Notes: generated from the sequence alone by a model not told the origin. A DNA stretch of 38,440 nt from Acidobacteriota bacterium (GCA_022820545.1 JAJEFG010000088.1:1-38440); one strand, 5' to 3'. Numbered from the stretch's first letter, positions 8,480-17,065 are shown. Translations and numbers: made by a program.

Positions 8480-9214
8480 CTACACGCTGACGTCACTCAC
8501 CGTGTGCTTTCCTGCAGAATCGTGAGGCACTTGCGGATATTGGCCACCGTGCCCTCGAGATCCAGCAGGCCATCCTCCCCCGTCGCCTGCCAGTTCTCGC
8601 GAGCAATCGTGGCAACCGCCATCGGGACTCTTGGTTTGCCAAAACTGAACCCGGTTCTCGCGTTTACGGAGTGAATGGACGAAGTCGTCGAGGACGTCGC
8701 TGACCGCGCGCGCTTCCTTGCGTCCTTCAAGGAGTGCAAGAAGGTCCTTGCGGAGCACAATCGCGTTTCCTCTGTCCTCGATCTTCCGGAGGCTCGTACG
8801 GGATTGATCTCCAGTCTTGAGATACACCGGGAGAATTCGATCCTCCGGCAGTTCCTTCCCGATGAGTTTGCGATAGCGGTGCAGCTGATTGCCATGTTCG
8901 CCGGTGCCGGTCTTGTCCTCAATGAGAATGGCTGTGTGAGTGGCCGCATCGTCCCCGTTGAGGTGACACACAATGTCCATGTTCTGTTTTCCCCTGACGG
9001 GCTTGACGCTTTGGATCGATTCCGGAAGTACTTTCGTCTTGCACTTTCTCCCGATGTTCTCCAGGAGTGCTCTGCCGGTGGCATGCAGAGCGAGGCTACT
9101 TTCGCGGTAACGAGGATCCGCCCAGCGCAAGAGCCAGCAGATCATGGCGTCCTGAGACAACTCGGATGTCGCGTAATCGAAGATATTGGGACGATCAATC
9201 GGGGTCATGGTCAT
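8480..9214 (-). CDS. PD-(D/E)XK nuclease-family protein, probably frameshifted
   Basis: The first 200 or so residues carry the hallmark of one PD-(D/E)XK family: IFDYATSELSQDAMICWLL near the start, then catalytic D80 (QNMDIV) and E99-x-K101 (ILIEDK) followed by GEHGNQLHRYR. The last 50 or so residues in this frame (after NRVQFW) are low-complexity and unlike protein. The next frame instead gives a sensible tail (RVPMAVATIARENWQATGED, ending at 8497). One extra base in the AAAA run at 8641-8644 would explain this, giving a protein of about 238 residues over 8497-9214. Even so it looks shorter than full family members. It converges with the DUF4143 gene. A restriction or defence role is only inferred. 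Confidence 0.7.
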   Translation of the reverse strand: MTMTPIDRPNIFDYATSELSQDAMICWLLRWADPRYRESSLALHATGRALLENIGRKCKTKVLPESIQSVKPVRGKQNMDIVCHLNGDDAATHTAILIEDKTGTGEHGNQLHRYRKLIGKELPEDRILPVYLKTGDQSRTSLRKIEDRGNAIVLRKDLLALLEGRKEARAVSDVLDDFVHSLRKRENRVQFWQTKSPDGGCHDCSRELAGDGGGWPAGSRGHGGQYPQVPHDSAGKHTVSDVSV

Positions 9215-9297
9215 GGTTTTGCTCCGGCGCTGGCGCCGGATCCAAGGGAGGGGCGAGTTTGGGAGTCCCTCGTGGACGGCTCTTGTGGCGCTTCCGC

Positions 9298-9903
9298 CTA
9301 CCGAACCCCGCGGCAGTCATAAACGACCGCGGGGGGCACGTTCTTCCAGACGACCCCACTTCGCTCGATGGACCGGAACCGCTGCTCCAGGAGCCGAGCG
9401 AACGGGGAGCGGCGCCAGAACGGCAGCGCCTGGATGTAGATGTAGAAGAGCAGCTGCCCGTCGGGAGCCAGCGTTTCCAGGATCGCCTCCAGCATCTCGG
9501 TCTGCTTGTCTTCCGGAACGACCGACCAGGGCAGCGTCGCGACGACCGCGCCCACCTCGCCGACCTTCTCGCGGGCGCAGATGGAGCACAGGTTGGCGAG
9601 ATCGTCCACGACGATCCTGAGGTCGGGCAGTCGCCGGGCGAGTTCGTGAGCGCACATCCGGTTGAGCTCGACCGCCAGAAACGGAACTCCCGGGGGTTTC
9701 GCCGCCAGGAGGTGCTCCGTGATGGCGCCGTCGCCCGCTCCAGCTTCGACCACGGCGGCTCTTGCCGGCCAGCGGACCGCCTCCGCCATCGCGATGCCGA
9801 GCGCCGGCGAGCTGCGCCAGACAGCGCCGATCTCACGGGGCCGCGCGACGAACTGCCGGAGAATGGTGGAGTCGGCGGGCGCCGTTGCGCTCTTCTTCGG
9901 CAT
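9298..9903 (-). CDS. SAM-dependent methyltransferase, PmtA-like
   Basis: A 201-residue class I methyltransferase. The SAM-binding glycine loop is VVEAGAGDGAITEHL (about residues 51-65). The order that follows (AVELN acid loop, VVDDLANL, and the VATLPWSVVP motif before a FYIYIQALPFW strand) resembles the phospholipid N-methyltransferase/PmtA-like group (COG3963). A lipid amine substrate is therefore possible but not shown. It is the last gene of the minus-strand sulfur operon, 30 bases after the CoA-binding gene. ATG start. Confidence 0.75.
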   Translation of the reverse strand: MPKKSATAPADSTILRQFVARPREIGAVWRSSPALGIAMAEAVRWPARAAVVEAGAGDGAITEHLLAAKPPGVPFLAVELNRMCAHELARRLPDLRIVVDDLANLCSICAREKVGEVGAVVATLPWSVVPEDKQTEMLEAILETLAPDGQLLFYIYIQALPFWRRSPFARLLEQRFRSIERSGVVWKNVPPAVVYDCRGVR

Positions 9904-9933
9904 GGGCTTGGTGCGAACGGTCGGGAGTCGCCA

Positions 9934-10458
9934 CTAACCCCGTCTGGCGGTGATGCGGCGGGTGGTGAATCCGAGCCAGTGGAGCCGCCCCAGGTGCCGG
10001 GCGTGTTCCACTTTCATGCAGCGATCCATGACCACCTCAATCCCGAGTTCGCGGGCTCTTTCGGCCGCCTCCGGGTGGATGACTCCGTATTGCAGCCAGA
10101 TTGCCTGCGCGCGGCCGGCGCACTCCTCGACGATGCCCGGGACCGCGGCCGGGGCGCGGAACACGTTCACGATGTCCACGGGCTCCTCGATCGCCGCAAC
10201 GCTCGGATAGCACTTCTCTCCCAGGATCTCGTCCTCCCGCGGGTTTACGGGGACCACCCGGTATCCGTTCCGCTGCAGGTAGAAGCCGACGAAGTAGCTG
10301 GCGCGCAGTTCCTTCGGCGAGAGGCCGACGACGGCCACCGTCCGCGCGGACGTCAGCAGCCGGCGGATGGTCCCGGCGTCCTGGTAGCGGGCGAGATCGA
10401 CCCCCGATCCGTTTCCCGGAGCGCGCGGCGGAAGTTCGCAGGCAACTACAGAGGACAT
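9934..10458 (-). CDS. CoA-binding domain protein (YccU-like)
   Basis: A 174-residue cytoplasmic protein with a single CoA-binding Rossmann domain: TVAVVGLSPKELRASYFVG, then YRVVPVNPREDEILGEKCYPS, and a WLQYGVIHPEA segment near the end. VVMDRCMKVEH matches the closing motif of the YccU-type family. The physiological role is not established. The start ATG lies 13 bases inside the end of metY, so it is co-translated with the methionine genes. I recall this family often sitting beside metX/metY, which suggests a link to sulfur amino acid synthesis. Confidence 0.85.
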   Translation of the reverse strand: MSSVVACELPPRAPGNGSGVDLARYQDAGTIRRLLTSARTVAVVGLSPKELRASYFVGFYLQRNGYRVVPVNPREDEILGEKCYPSVAAIEEPVDIVNVFRAPAAVPGIVEECAGRAQAIWLQYGVIHPEAAERARELGIEVVMDRCMKVEHARHLGRLHWLGFTTRRITARRG

Positions 10459-11801
10459 GCCACGGTCTCCTCGCTTGTTTCGTCGCCGGCCGGCTCGGCA
10501 GCGGCGGCTTCCAGGCCGCGGGTCAGATCCCAGATCAGGTCCCGCGCATCTTCGATGCCCACCGAGAGGCGGATCGTGCCCGGCGAGATCCCGGCGCCCC
10601 GGAGTTCCTCGTCGTCCAGTTGGCGGTGGGTGGTGCTCGCCGGGTGGATCACCAGGCTCTTCGCGTCGCCGACGTTCGCCAGATGGGAGAAGAGATTGAG
10701 TTCCCGAATGAACCGGGCTCCCGCCTCGCGCCCTCCCTTCAGGTCGAACGAGAACACCGCACCCGCTCCCCGGGGAAGGTACTTCGCGACCAGCGCGGCG
10801 TAGCGGCTCCCGGGGAGTCCCGGGTGCGCCACGGTCCCGACCTCGGGCCTGCCCGTCAGGAAGGTCGCGATCTCGAGGGCGTTCGCGGTGTGCCGCTCCA
10901 TCCGGAGCGGCAGGGTCTCGGCGCCGAGCCCGAAGAGGAAGGCGTTGAACGGGGACATGCAGGCCCCGAGGTCCCGCAGCGTTTCGGCGCGCAGCTTCAT
11001 CAGGAATCCGTACTCGCCGAAGGTCGCCTGGAACGCGAGGCCGTGGTAAGCGGGCGACGGATCCGCGATTCCCGGAAACTTGCCGTTGTCCCAGGGGAAC
11101 CGTCCCGACTCGACCACCACCCCGCCGATGCTGTTCCCGTGGCCGCCGATGAACTTCGTCGTCGAATGGACCACGATGTCGGCGCCCCACTCGAGCGGCC
11201 GGCAGAGCCAGGGGGTCGCGAACGTGCTGTCCACCATGAGCGGCACTCCGTGGCGGTGCGCGATCTCCGCGACGGCCTCGATGTCGAGGACGTTGCCGCC
11301 CGGGTTGCCGATCGTTTCGCCGAAGAACAGCCGGGTTTCGGGACGGACGGCTTCGGCCCAGTTGTCCGGCTCGTCCGGGTCCACGAACGTGACCTCGAAC
11401 CCCAGCTTGCGCTCGAGATGCTTGAGCTGGGTGAGGGTGCCGCCGTAGAGGGCTCGGGACGCGACCACGTGGTCGCCCGGCTGGAGCGCGGTGAAGAAGG
11501 CGCCCGCCTGGGCGGCGAGTCCCGAGGCGAAGGCGACCGCGCCCACCCCGCCCTCGAGGTTCGCGATCCGCTCCTCGAATGCGGCCACGGTGGGGTTCAT
11601 GATCCGCGAGTACGTGTTCCCGTACTCCTGCAGGTTGAAATAGGCCGCCGCCGCCTCCGGGTCCTCGAACACGTAGCTGGTGGTCTGGAAGATGGGGGTG
11701 GCGCGCGCCCCGCTGTGCGGCTCGGGCCGGGCGCCGGCATGCACCGCCCGGGTGGCGAAGCCGAACTCGCGGGTCTCGGCTCCGACCTCTTTTTCGCTCA
11801 T
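10446..11801 (-). CDS. metY: O-acetylhomoserine sulfhydrylase (MetY-like)
   Basis: A 451-residue Cys/Met-metabolism PLP enzyme. The cofactor lysine is K216 in VVHSTTKFIGGHG. Other family marks are TPIFQTTSYVFED, YSRIMNPTVAAFE, the FASGLAAQ segment, and DSTFATPWLCRPLEWGAD. It should convert O-acetyl- (or O-succinyl-) homoserine plus sulfide to homocysteine. Its ATG overlaps the metX stop by four bases (ATGA), so both are made together: MetX makes the activated homoserine and this enzyme uses it. A cystathionine gamma-synthase-type reaction is a less likely alternative, given the length and the HGNSIGG segment. Confidence 0.93.
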   Translation of the reverse strand: MSEKEVGAETREFGFATRAVHAGARPEPHSGARATPIFQTTSYVFEDPEAAAAYFNLQEYGNTYSRIMNPTVAAFEERIANLEGGVGAVAFASGLAAQAGAFFTALQPGDHVVASRALYGGTLTQLKHLERKLGFEVTFVDPDEPDNWAEAVRPETRLFFGETIGNPGGNVLDIEAVAEIAHRHGVPLMVDSTFATPWLCRPLEWGADIVVHSTTKFIGGHGNSIGGVVVESGRFPWDNGKFPGIADPSPAYHGLAFQATFGEYGFLMKLRAETLRDLGACMSPFNAFLFGLGAETLPLRMERHTANALEIATFLTGRPEVGTVAHPGLPGSRYAALVAKYLPRGAGAVFSFDLKGGREAGARFIRELNLFSHLANVGDAKSLVIHPASTTHRQLDDEELRGAGISPGTIRLSVGIEDARDLIWDLTRGLEAAAAEPAGDETSEETVACPL

Positions 11802-13021
11802 GGAACGTCGATCTCCTCGGGACCCAAAAACCCGCGGACCAGGGGAGTCATGCGGCCCGCCTCCAGGAGGAACGAGTCGTGCCCGTACGTCGTGTCGATC
11901 TCGTGATGGACCACGCTCTTCCGGCGGGCCTCGAGCGCGGCCGCGAGCCTTCGGGAATCGCCGGAAGGGTATAGCCAATCGGAGGAGAAGGAGAGGAGCA
12001 GGGTGCGGCAGCGGAACCGTTCCGCCGCCGCCTCGAGATCGCCGCCGCCGTGGCGCTCCGCGAGATCGAACCGCGTCAGGGCGTAGGAGAGGTACAGGTA
12101 GGCGTTCGCGTCGAAGCGCCGGTTGAATTTCGCGGCCTGGTGGACGAGGTAGGACTCGACCTGGAAGTCCGCGGCCTGGAGATCGCCGGCGAAATCACGC
12201 CGCTCCTGGAGGCGGCGCCCGAATTTGGCCTCCATGCCGGGTGCCGACAGGTAGGTCAGGTGCCCCACCATGCGGGCGGTGGCGAGGCCGTGGACCGGCC
12301 GGGTTCCTTCCTCGGCGTAGCGGCCCCCGCACCAGGCCGGGTCTCCGGTGATGGCGCTCCTCGCGATCCAGTTCCAGCCGATGCCCTGGGCCGAGAGCCC
12401 GGGGGTGCTGGCGACGGCGACGACGGCGTCCACCTCATCCGGAAATGCCGCCGCCCATTCGAACGCCTGCATTCCGCCGAGCGAGCCGCCCGAGATTCCC
12501 CGAAGCCGGCGGACCCCGAGTTCGTGGAGCCCGGCGCGGGAAGCCCGGACGATGTCTCCCACCGTGATCGCCGGGAAGTCCGGCCCGTAGGCACGCCCGG
12601 TGTCCGGATTCAGGCTGGACGGGCCGGTCGTGCCGCCGCAGCCGCCCAGGAGGCTCATGCAGACCACCTGGAACCGGTCGGTGTCGAACGCCTTGCCGGG
12701 TCCGATCATGGGATCCCACCAGCCGAGTCCCTCCCGCCCGGCGCCGCTCCCGGCCCCGAACCCGTCCACCGCCGACTCCCCCCCGCCACCGCGCCCGGCC
12801 GCGTGCGCGTCGGCCGATAGGGCCGGAGCGATCAGGATGGTGTTCCCGCCGTCCGGGTCGGGTTCGCCCCAGGTCTCGCAGGCGATCTCCAGCTCGGGCA
12901 GGACCGCGCCGCTCTCGAGCCTGAAGGGGCCCGGCGGGGTCAGCCGCAGCCGGCGATGCGGAGAGGCGTTCGCCGGGATCTCCCACGGGTCCCGCCGCGG
13001 CCGCCCCGCTCGCCGGCTCAC
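11798..13021 (-). CDS. metX: Homoserine O-acyltransferase MetX
   Basis: A 407-residue alpha/beta hydrolase-fold acyltransferase that activates homoserine from acyl-CoA. The nucleophile is Ser180 in GISGGSLGGMQAFEW, and the triad is completed by the Asp of FSSDWLYP and the His of YGHDSFLLE. GWWDPMIGPGKAFDT and NPDTGRAYGPDFP are typical. A glycine-rich stretch of about 20 residues (around 76-98) before GWWD looks like an insertion. The best start is GTG at 13021, which makes a GTGA overlap with the exporter stop. Acetyl versus succinyl specificity is not resolved by eye. Confidence 0.92.
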   Translation of the reverse strand: MSRRAGRPRRDPWEIPANASPHRRLRLTPPGPFRLESGAVLPELEIACETWGEPDPDGGNTILIAPALSADAHAAGRGGGGESAVDGFGAGSGAGREGLGWWDPMIGPGKAFDTDRFQVVCMSLLGGCGGTTGPSSLNPDTGRAYGPDFPAITVGDIVRASRAGLHELGVRRLRGISGGSLGGMQAFEWAAAFPDEVDAVVAVASTPGLSAQGIGWNWIARSAITGDPAWCGGRYAEEGTRPVHGLATARMVGHLTYLSAPGMEAKFGRRLQERRDFAGDLQAADFQVESYLVHQAAKFNRRFDANAYLYLSYALTRFDLAERHGGGDLEAAAERFRCRTLLLSFSSDWLYPSGDSRRLAAALEARRKSVVHHEIDTTYGHDSFLLEAGRMTPLVRGFLGPEEIDVP

Positions 13022-13770
13022 GTCCGCAACCACAGGGCGACCGCGAAGGCCAGGGTCGCGGCGGCGACAACGAAGCGCAGGATCCGGTCGCCGGCCTTGA
13101 GGGTCAGCCGGGCGCCGACGAGGGCCCCGGCAAAGGTCCCGCTGCCGAGCGCCAGGCCGACCCCCCAGTCGACGACCCCGTTCGCGGCGAATACCGAGAG
13201 CGACACGATGGAGAACAGGAAGATGCAGGCCACCTTGATCGCGTTTCCGGCCACCAGCCCGTACCCCGCCCAACTGGTGGCGCCGAGCGCCAGGAACCCG
13301 ACTCCCGCCTGGAGGAAACCGCCGTAGAACCCCACGACGACGAATCCCGCGAGGAGTCCGATCCCGGTCCGGGGCGGTCCCTCTCGCGTCGGCGCCTCGA
13401 CGTGGAGGAGCGGGAACAGCGTGAACAGGACCATGACGATGGACAGGAAACGCAGGAAGACCGTCTCCCCCACGTGCACCGCGAGAGTGCTGCCGAGGCC
13501 CGCACCGAGGATCGCCGCGAGGCCCAGCCGGACCAGCACGTCCACCGGCATCACGTCGGCGCGGCGGAAGGCGGCGGTGGCGCCGGCGCTCTGGATCAGG
13601 ATCGCGAGCCGGTTCGTGCCGTTGGCGACGGTATGGGGCAGTCCCAGCAGGATCAGCAGGGGCAGGGTGAGGAACGATCCGCCGCCGGCGACCGTGTTGA
13701 GCGCACCCGCGACGAAGCCTGCCGGAATGAGCAGCAGGGCGGCGATGACCGGATCAGCGATCGTCGTGAC
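13018..13770 (-). CDS. TauE/SafE-type sulfite/anion exporter
   Basis: An inner-membrane protein of about 248 residues with about eight hydrophobic helices in two repeats. The first repeat is marked by [23 protein letters not shown] and the second by [22 protein letters not shown], both diagnostic of the TauE/SafE family. Within a sulfur operon it most likely moves sulfite, sulfide or a small sulfonate. The 5' end is odd. Between the msrB stop and the first helix there is no ATG, GTG or TTG in frame; ATC at 13761 or a far-upstream start inside msrB are the only options. The end given is approximate. Confidence 0.85.
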   Translation of the reverse strand, partial: VTTIADPVIAALLLIPAGFVAGALNTVAGGGSFLTLPLLILLGLPHTVANGTNRLAILIQSAGATAAFRRADVMPVDVLVRLGLAAILGAGLGSTLAVHVGETVFLRFLSIVMVLFTLFPLLHVEAPTREGPPRTGIGLLAGFVVVGFYGGFLQAGVGFLALGATSWAGYGLVAGNAIKVACIFLFSIVSLSVFAANGVVDWGVGLALGSGTFAGALVGARLTLKAGDRILRFVVAAATLAFAVALWLRT

Positions 13771-14185
13771 CTTTCGAGCTGCCCGAGCTGCAGAAGTCGA
13801 GGGCCGCGGAGTTGATGCACCAGCGCTCTCCGGTCTCCCGTGGCGGGCCGTCCGGGAACACGTGGCCGAGGTGTGCGTCGCAACGCGCACAGGTCGCTTC
13901 GGTGCGCACCATGCCGAGGCTCGTGTCCACCGAGGTGGCGGTCGCATCGCGGTCCGCGGGCCGCGTGAAGCTCGGCCAGCCGCTCCCGGAGTCGTACTTG
14001 TCCTTCGACGAGAAGAGCAGCGCTCCGCAGCAGACGCAGCGGTATTCCCCATTCCTGCGGTTGGTGTAGTGAGCTCCGGTGAACGGGGGTTCGGTGGCGC
14101 CGCGGCGGGTGACGGCGAACTGTTCCGGGGTCAGTTGGGCGCGCCATTCCGCGCTGGTCTTCTGGATCTTCTCGGGTTTGGTCAT
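13754..14185 (-). CDS. msrB: Peptide methionine-R-sulfoxide reductase MsrB
   Basis: A 143-residue MsrB that reduces the R form of methionine sulfoxide in proteins. The catalytic Cys is C123 in RWCINSAAL. The structural zinc pairs are C50/C53 (RCVCCG) and C99/C102 ([12 protein letters not shown]). [11 protein letters not shown] is also conserved. The clear ATG follows the small membrane protein gene by 29 bases. No signal peptide, so it acts in the cytoplasm. It begins the methionine-related part of this operon. Confidence 0.95.
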   Translation of the reverse strand: MTKPEKIQKTSAEWRAQLTPEQFAVTRRGATEPPFTGAHYTNRRNGEYRCVCCGALLFSSKDKYDSGSGWPSFTRPADRDATATSVDTSLGMVRTEATCARCDAHLGHVFPDGPPRETGERWCINSAALDFCSSGSSKGHDDR

Positions 14186-14214
14186 GGCGTCTTCAGGTGC
14201 GCTCGTGAGGCCGT

Positions 14215-14394
14215 TTACCCCGCGAAGTAGGCGCGGCCGAGGATGAGCACCCAGTAGAGGATGAGCGAGAGCACCAGGGCCCGTCCGAATTCCCGGAGCT
14301 TGTCGAGGAACCGCGCCTTCCGGGCGGCCGGAATCAGGGCGTAGATGACCGTGGCGAGCACCGCCACGATGGCGACGTTGCGGAACCGGATCAT
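14215..14394 (-). CDS. Small two-helix membrane protein
   Basis: A 59-residue protein beginning [13 protein letters not shown]. It has one hydrophobic segment at residues 6-22, a basic linker ([15 protein letters not shown]) and a second hydrophobic segment at about 40-56. A longer frame to 14520 exists, but its extra N-terminus looks non-coding. I do not recognise the family. It is the first gene of the minus-strand sulfur operon. Confidence 0.55.
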   Translation of the reverse strand: MIRFRNVAIVAVLATVIYALIPAARKARFLDKLREFGRALVLSLILYWVLILGRAYFAG

Positions 14395-14618
14395 CTTCCG
14401 GGAGGCTTTCGGAACAAGGACTGTGAACTCCCGCCGCCTTCCATGATAGTCCTCGTCGGCAACCGGGCGCCGCGTCTGCCGCTGGAACCCCGATCGCCCC
14501 GAAGACCCGGCCGGCGTCACGGAATTCGAGGCTCGTGAGCCTCCCGAAGGGTATGATCCGTCGCGTCGCAGCGGCTTGATTCGAGCGGTCGCGGCCGCTG
14601 AATTCCGGGAGTACGACG
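14395..14618. promoter_or_regulatory. Divergent intergenic region with a short palindrome
   Basis: This spacer separates the minus-strand sulfur operon from the DUF3014 gene. It contains a palindrome GAGGCTC-GT-GAGCCTC (14528-14543), followed eight bases later by a TATGAT hexamer (14552-14557) with no good -35 at the right distance. It may hold promoters for both directions, but I cannot place them with confidence. Confidence 0.35.
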
Positions 14619-15491
14619 ATGCCAGACGACGAAGTGCGGGCGGACGAAATCGAGGAAGAGGACGCTTGGGGCGAAGAACCCGACGAGGGGGTGGCGGCGG
14701 AGGCGGAAACGGCCGGTTCCGCTGCTGGCGGGACGAAGCGCAACACGATTCTCATCGTCGTCGTCGCCCTCCTCGTCGCGGCGGGGGCGGGAGTCTGGTA
14801 CTTCGTTTACGGTCCGGGCCAGCCTCCCGCTCCTCCTCCGCCGGTGGTGGAGGCGGAACCCGAACCGGTCGTGGAGGAGGAACCCGAGCCGGAGTTGCCC
14901 GCCCTCGACGCGAGCGATCCCTTCCTCCGGTCGCTCTTCGCGGCGATCACCGACAACCCCGACGCCCTGGCGTGGCTCCTCGGGGATGACCTGGCGCGGC
15001 GCATCGCCGTGGCCACGGACAACGTCGCCGACGGGATTTCCCCCCGGCGGGCGCTGGTCGCGCTGTCGCCGACGGAGTCCTTCCGCGCCGGCGGGGAAGG
15101 AGAGGAACTCCACGTCCATCCGGCCGCGTTCGCGCGCTACGACGCGGTTGCGGCTGTCCTGGAGGGAGCCGACAGCCCGGCGATGGCCCGGGTGATCCGG
15201 GAGGTGCTGCCGATCCTCGACGCCGCCTACGCCGAGCTGGGGCGTCCCGACCGGACGTTCGCGGGGGCGCTGCTCCAGGCGCTCGACCGGATTGCGGCGG
15301 TCCCGATGCCCGAACCACCCGTTCTGCTCGACGAGCAGATCATGCGCTACGAGTACCGCGATCCCGCGCTCGAAGATCTTGACGACGCGAGCAAGCACCT
15401 GTTGCGGTTCGGGCCGGAGAACCAGGCCAAGGTCCAGGAAGCGGCGCGCGGACTCGCCGAACGCCTCCGTGCGGGGGGCGCACCGTTCTAG
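14619..15491 (+). CDS. DUF3014 membrane-anchored protein
   Basis: A 290-residue protein with a charged acidic N-terminus, one transmembrane helix (about residues 43-65, [19 protein letters not shown]), a Pro/Glu-rich linker and a C-terminal domain. The domain begins at [15 protein letters not shown] and shows the DUF3014 pattern: a VATDNVADG segment, [15 protein letters not shown], a [23 protein letters not shown] motif. The helix should place the bulk outside the cytoplasm. Function is unknown for the family. It is followed 47 bases later by the ThiS-like gene, possibly in one transcript. Confidence 0.85.
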   Translation: MPDDEVRADEIEEEDAWGEEPDEGVAAEAETAGSAAGGTKRNTILIVVVALLVAAGAGVWYFVYGPGQPPAPPPPVVEAEPEPVVEEEPEPELPALDASDPFLRSLFAAITDNPDALAWLLGDDLARRIAVATDNVADGISPRRALVALSPTESFRAGGEGEELHVHPAAFARYDAVAAVLEGADSPAMARVIREVLPILDAAYAELGRPDRTFAGALLQALDRIAAVPMPEPPVLLDEQIMRYEYRDPALEDLDDASKHLLRFGPENQAKVQEAARGLAERLRAGGAPF

Positions 15492-15538
15492 CCAACCGCT
15501 TTCGTTCGCTTCCGGTTTCCCGCGTCCCGTTCCGCTGC

Positions 15539-15808
15539 GTGCCGTCCGTTCATTTCACACCGAACCTTCGGCGGCACCTGCGCGTAGAGAGCACCGAGGT
15601 CGAGGGCCACACGGTGTCGGACGCGCTTTCCCGGGTGTTTCGCGACAACCCCGACCTGCGCTCCTACGTCCTCGACGATCAGGGACGCCTCCGCACTCAC
15701 GTGGTGATCTACGTGGACGGCCGAGCGGTCCGGGACCGGACGGAGCTGGGCGATGCGGTCGGAGAGGGCGCGGAAATCCACGTCATGCAGGCGCTGTCCG
15801 GAGGCTGA
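15539..15808 (+). CDS. ThiS/MoaD-family ubiquitin-like protein
   Basis: An 89-residue protein with a beta-grasp pattern (VEGHTVSDALSRVFRDNPDL, then HVVIYVDGRAVRD, then AEIHVMQALSGG). It ends in Gly-Gly, as sulfur carriers ThiS and MoaD do after E1-type activation, so it could be adenylated and thiolated. No E1 partner is nearby. The start is GTG at 15539, with no strong ribosome site visible. The next gene, a propeller of Asp-box repeats, starts 11 bases after its stop. I recall the two families occurring as a pair in other genomes, but their joint role is unknown to me. Confidence 0.8.
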   Translation: MPSVHFTPNLRRHLRVESTEVEGHTVSDALSRVFRDNPDLRSYVLDDQGRLRTHVVIYVDGRAVRDRTELGDAVGEGAEIHVMQALSGG

Positions 15809-15819
15809 TCGCTCAACCG

Positions 15820-16905
15820 ATGCTGCTCCACCTGGGAACCCGCAAGGGATACCTCGCGCTGCGCCGCTTCGCGAGAGGAGACTGGCGGTGCGAACGCACC
15901 GCCTTCATCGGGGACCCGGTCTCCCAGTTGCTGCCGGACCCGCGTGACGGGCGGCTCTACGCGGCGCTGAACCTCGGGCACTTCGGGGTCAAGCTCCGGG
16001 TTTCGGAAGACGGTGGCGCTTCGTTCACGGAGCTGCCCGCGCCGGCGTACGCGAAGGAGGAGTCCGCGGCGGAGAAGGCGCCGTCCGTCGATCTCCTCTG
16101 GTGCCTCGAACCCGCCGGTCCCGACCCCGGGTCGCTCTGGTGCGGAACCATCCCCGGCGGACTCTTCCGTTCGGATGACGGCGGCAGCTCCTGGACCCTC
16201 AACGAGGCGCTGTGGAACCAGCCGAGCCGCGAGCGGTGGTTCGGCGGCGGTTATCCGCATCCCGGAATCCACTCGGTGCTGGTGGCGCCGGACGGTAACC
16301 GGGTCGTCGCCGGGGTCTCCTGCGGCGGCGTCTGGATCAGCGAGGACGCCGGCGAGTCCTGGCGGGTACGGACCGAGGGCATGTTCGCGGAGTACATGCC
16401 GCCCGAGATGCGGGAGGACCCCGCCATCCAGGATCCGCACCGGCTCGCGTGGTGCGACGGGGACCGCCGCCGGATCTGGTGTCAGCACCACAACGGTTTC
16501 TTCCGCTCCGACGACGGCGGCGAGACCTGGACCGGCCTCGAGGTGCCACCCTCATCCTTCGGGTTTGCGGTCGCCGCCCATCCCGGCGATCCGCAGGTCG
16601 CCTGGAGCGTTCCCCTGGTCAAGGACGAATGCCGCGTTCCCGTAGATCGCCGGATGGTGGTGGCGCGCACGCGGGACGGCGGAGCGAGCTGGGAGCCGGT
16701 GGGCCGCGGCCTGCCCGAGGGCGATTCCTTTGCGGTGGTGTACCGCCACGGTCTCGACGCCCATCCTGGCGAGGCGGTCCTGGCCATGGCCACGACCACG
16801 GGAGCGCTCTGGATCTCCGAGGATCTCGGCGATTCCTGGGATCTGGTAACCGCGGAACTCGCCCCCGTCTACTGCGCCCGGTTCGATGCTGCACGGCCGG
16901 CGTGA
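15820..16905 (+). CDS. Asp-box (BNR/sialidase-like) beta-propeller
   Basis: A 361-residue protein with six Asp-box type repeats: SEDGGASF, SDDGGSSW, SEDAGESW, SDDGGETW, TRDGGASW and SEDLGDSW. The spacing fits a six- or seven-bladed propeller. These boxes are structural, and no sialidase catalytic set is evident, so exo-alpha-sialidase labels should be treated with care. There is no signal peptide, so it is probably cytoplasmic, which is unusual for a glycosidase. It follows the ThiS-like gene by 11 bases. A strong hairpin and T-rich tract follow its stop. Confidence 0.85.
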   Translation: MLLHLGTRKGYLALRRFARGDWRCERTAFIGDPVSQLLPDPRDGRLYAALNLGHFGVKLRVSEDGGASFTELPAPAYAKEESAAEKAPSVDLLWCLEPAGPDPGSLWCGTIPGGLFRSDDGGSSWTLNEALWNQPSRERWFGGGYPHPGIHSVLVAPDGNRVVAGVSCGGVWISEDAGESWRVRTEGMFAEYMPPEMREDPAIQDPHRLAWCDGDRRRIWCQHHNGFFRSDDGGETWTGLEVPPSSFGFAVAAHPGDPQVAWSVPLVKDECRVPVDRRMVVARTRDGGASWEPVGRGLPEGDSFAVVYRHGLDAHPGEAVLAMATTTGALWISEDLGDSWDLVTAELAPVYCARFDAARPA

Positions 16906-16940
16906 GGCTCCGCCGTTGTAGATCGGCGAACTGAGCCGCT

Positions 16941-16982
16941 GCGCTCCGTGCGAAGCGCGCACGAGCGCCTCGGTTTGTTTGT
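16941..16982 (+). terminator. Hairpin with T-rich tail after propeller gene
   Basis: The left arm 16941-16952 (GCGCTC-C-GTGCG) pairs with 16958-16968 (CGCACGAGCGC) as an 11-bp stem with one bulged C and an AAGCG loop. CTCGG and then TTTGTTTGT follow. This resembles an intrinsic terminator for the ThiS-like/propeller transcript. The T-tract begins a few bases after the stem, so efficiency is uncertain. Confidence 0.6.
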
Positions 16983-16990
16983 CGTCAGAA

Positions 16991-17054
16991 CGATCGTTTG
17001 ATCGTATCTTCAGGTTAAACTAACGTTGACGCCGAGACTAAACTATCATATGAT
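16991..17054 (+). promoter_or_regulatory. Near-consensus sigma-70 promoter with operator-like repeats
   Basis: TTGACG (17026-17031) and TATGAT (17049-17054) are separated by exactly 17 bases. Upstream are the palindromes CGATC-GTTT-GATCG (16991-17004) and GTTA-AAC-TAAC (17014-17024), plus the direct repeat TAAACTA at 17016-17022 and 17039-17045, which straddles the -35. The AGGTT next to the second palindrome resembles one half of known MqsA operators. Autorepression by the HTH protein encoded second in the cassette is the natural inference. The first GTG lies only 12 bases after the -10, so the mRNA may be nearly leaderless. Confidence 0.65.
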
Positions 17055-17065
17055 TCAAAGCTACG

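Noticed and set aside
15820..16905. Calling the Asp-box propeller a sialidase
   Set aside because: Asp boxes are structural, the catalytic arginine triad and nucleophile are not evident, and there is no signal peptide.
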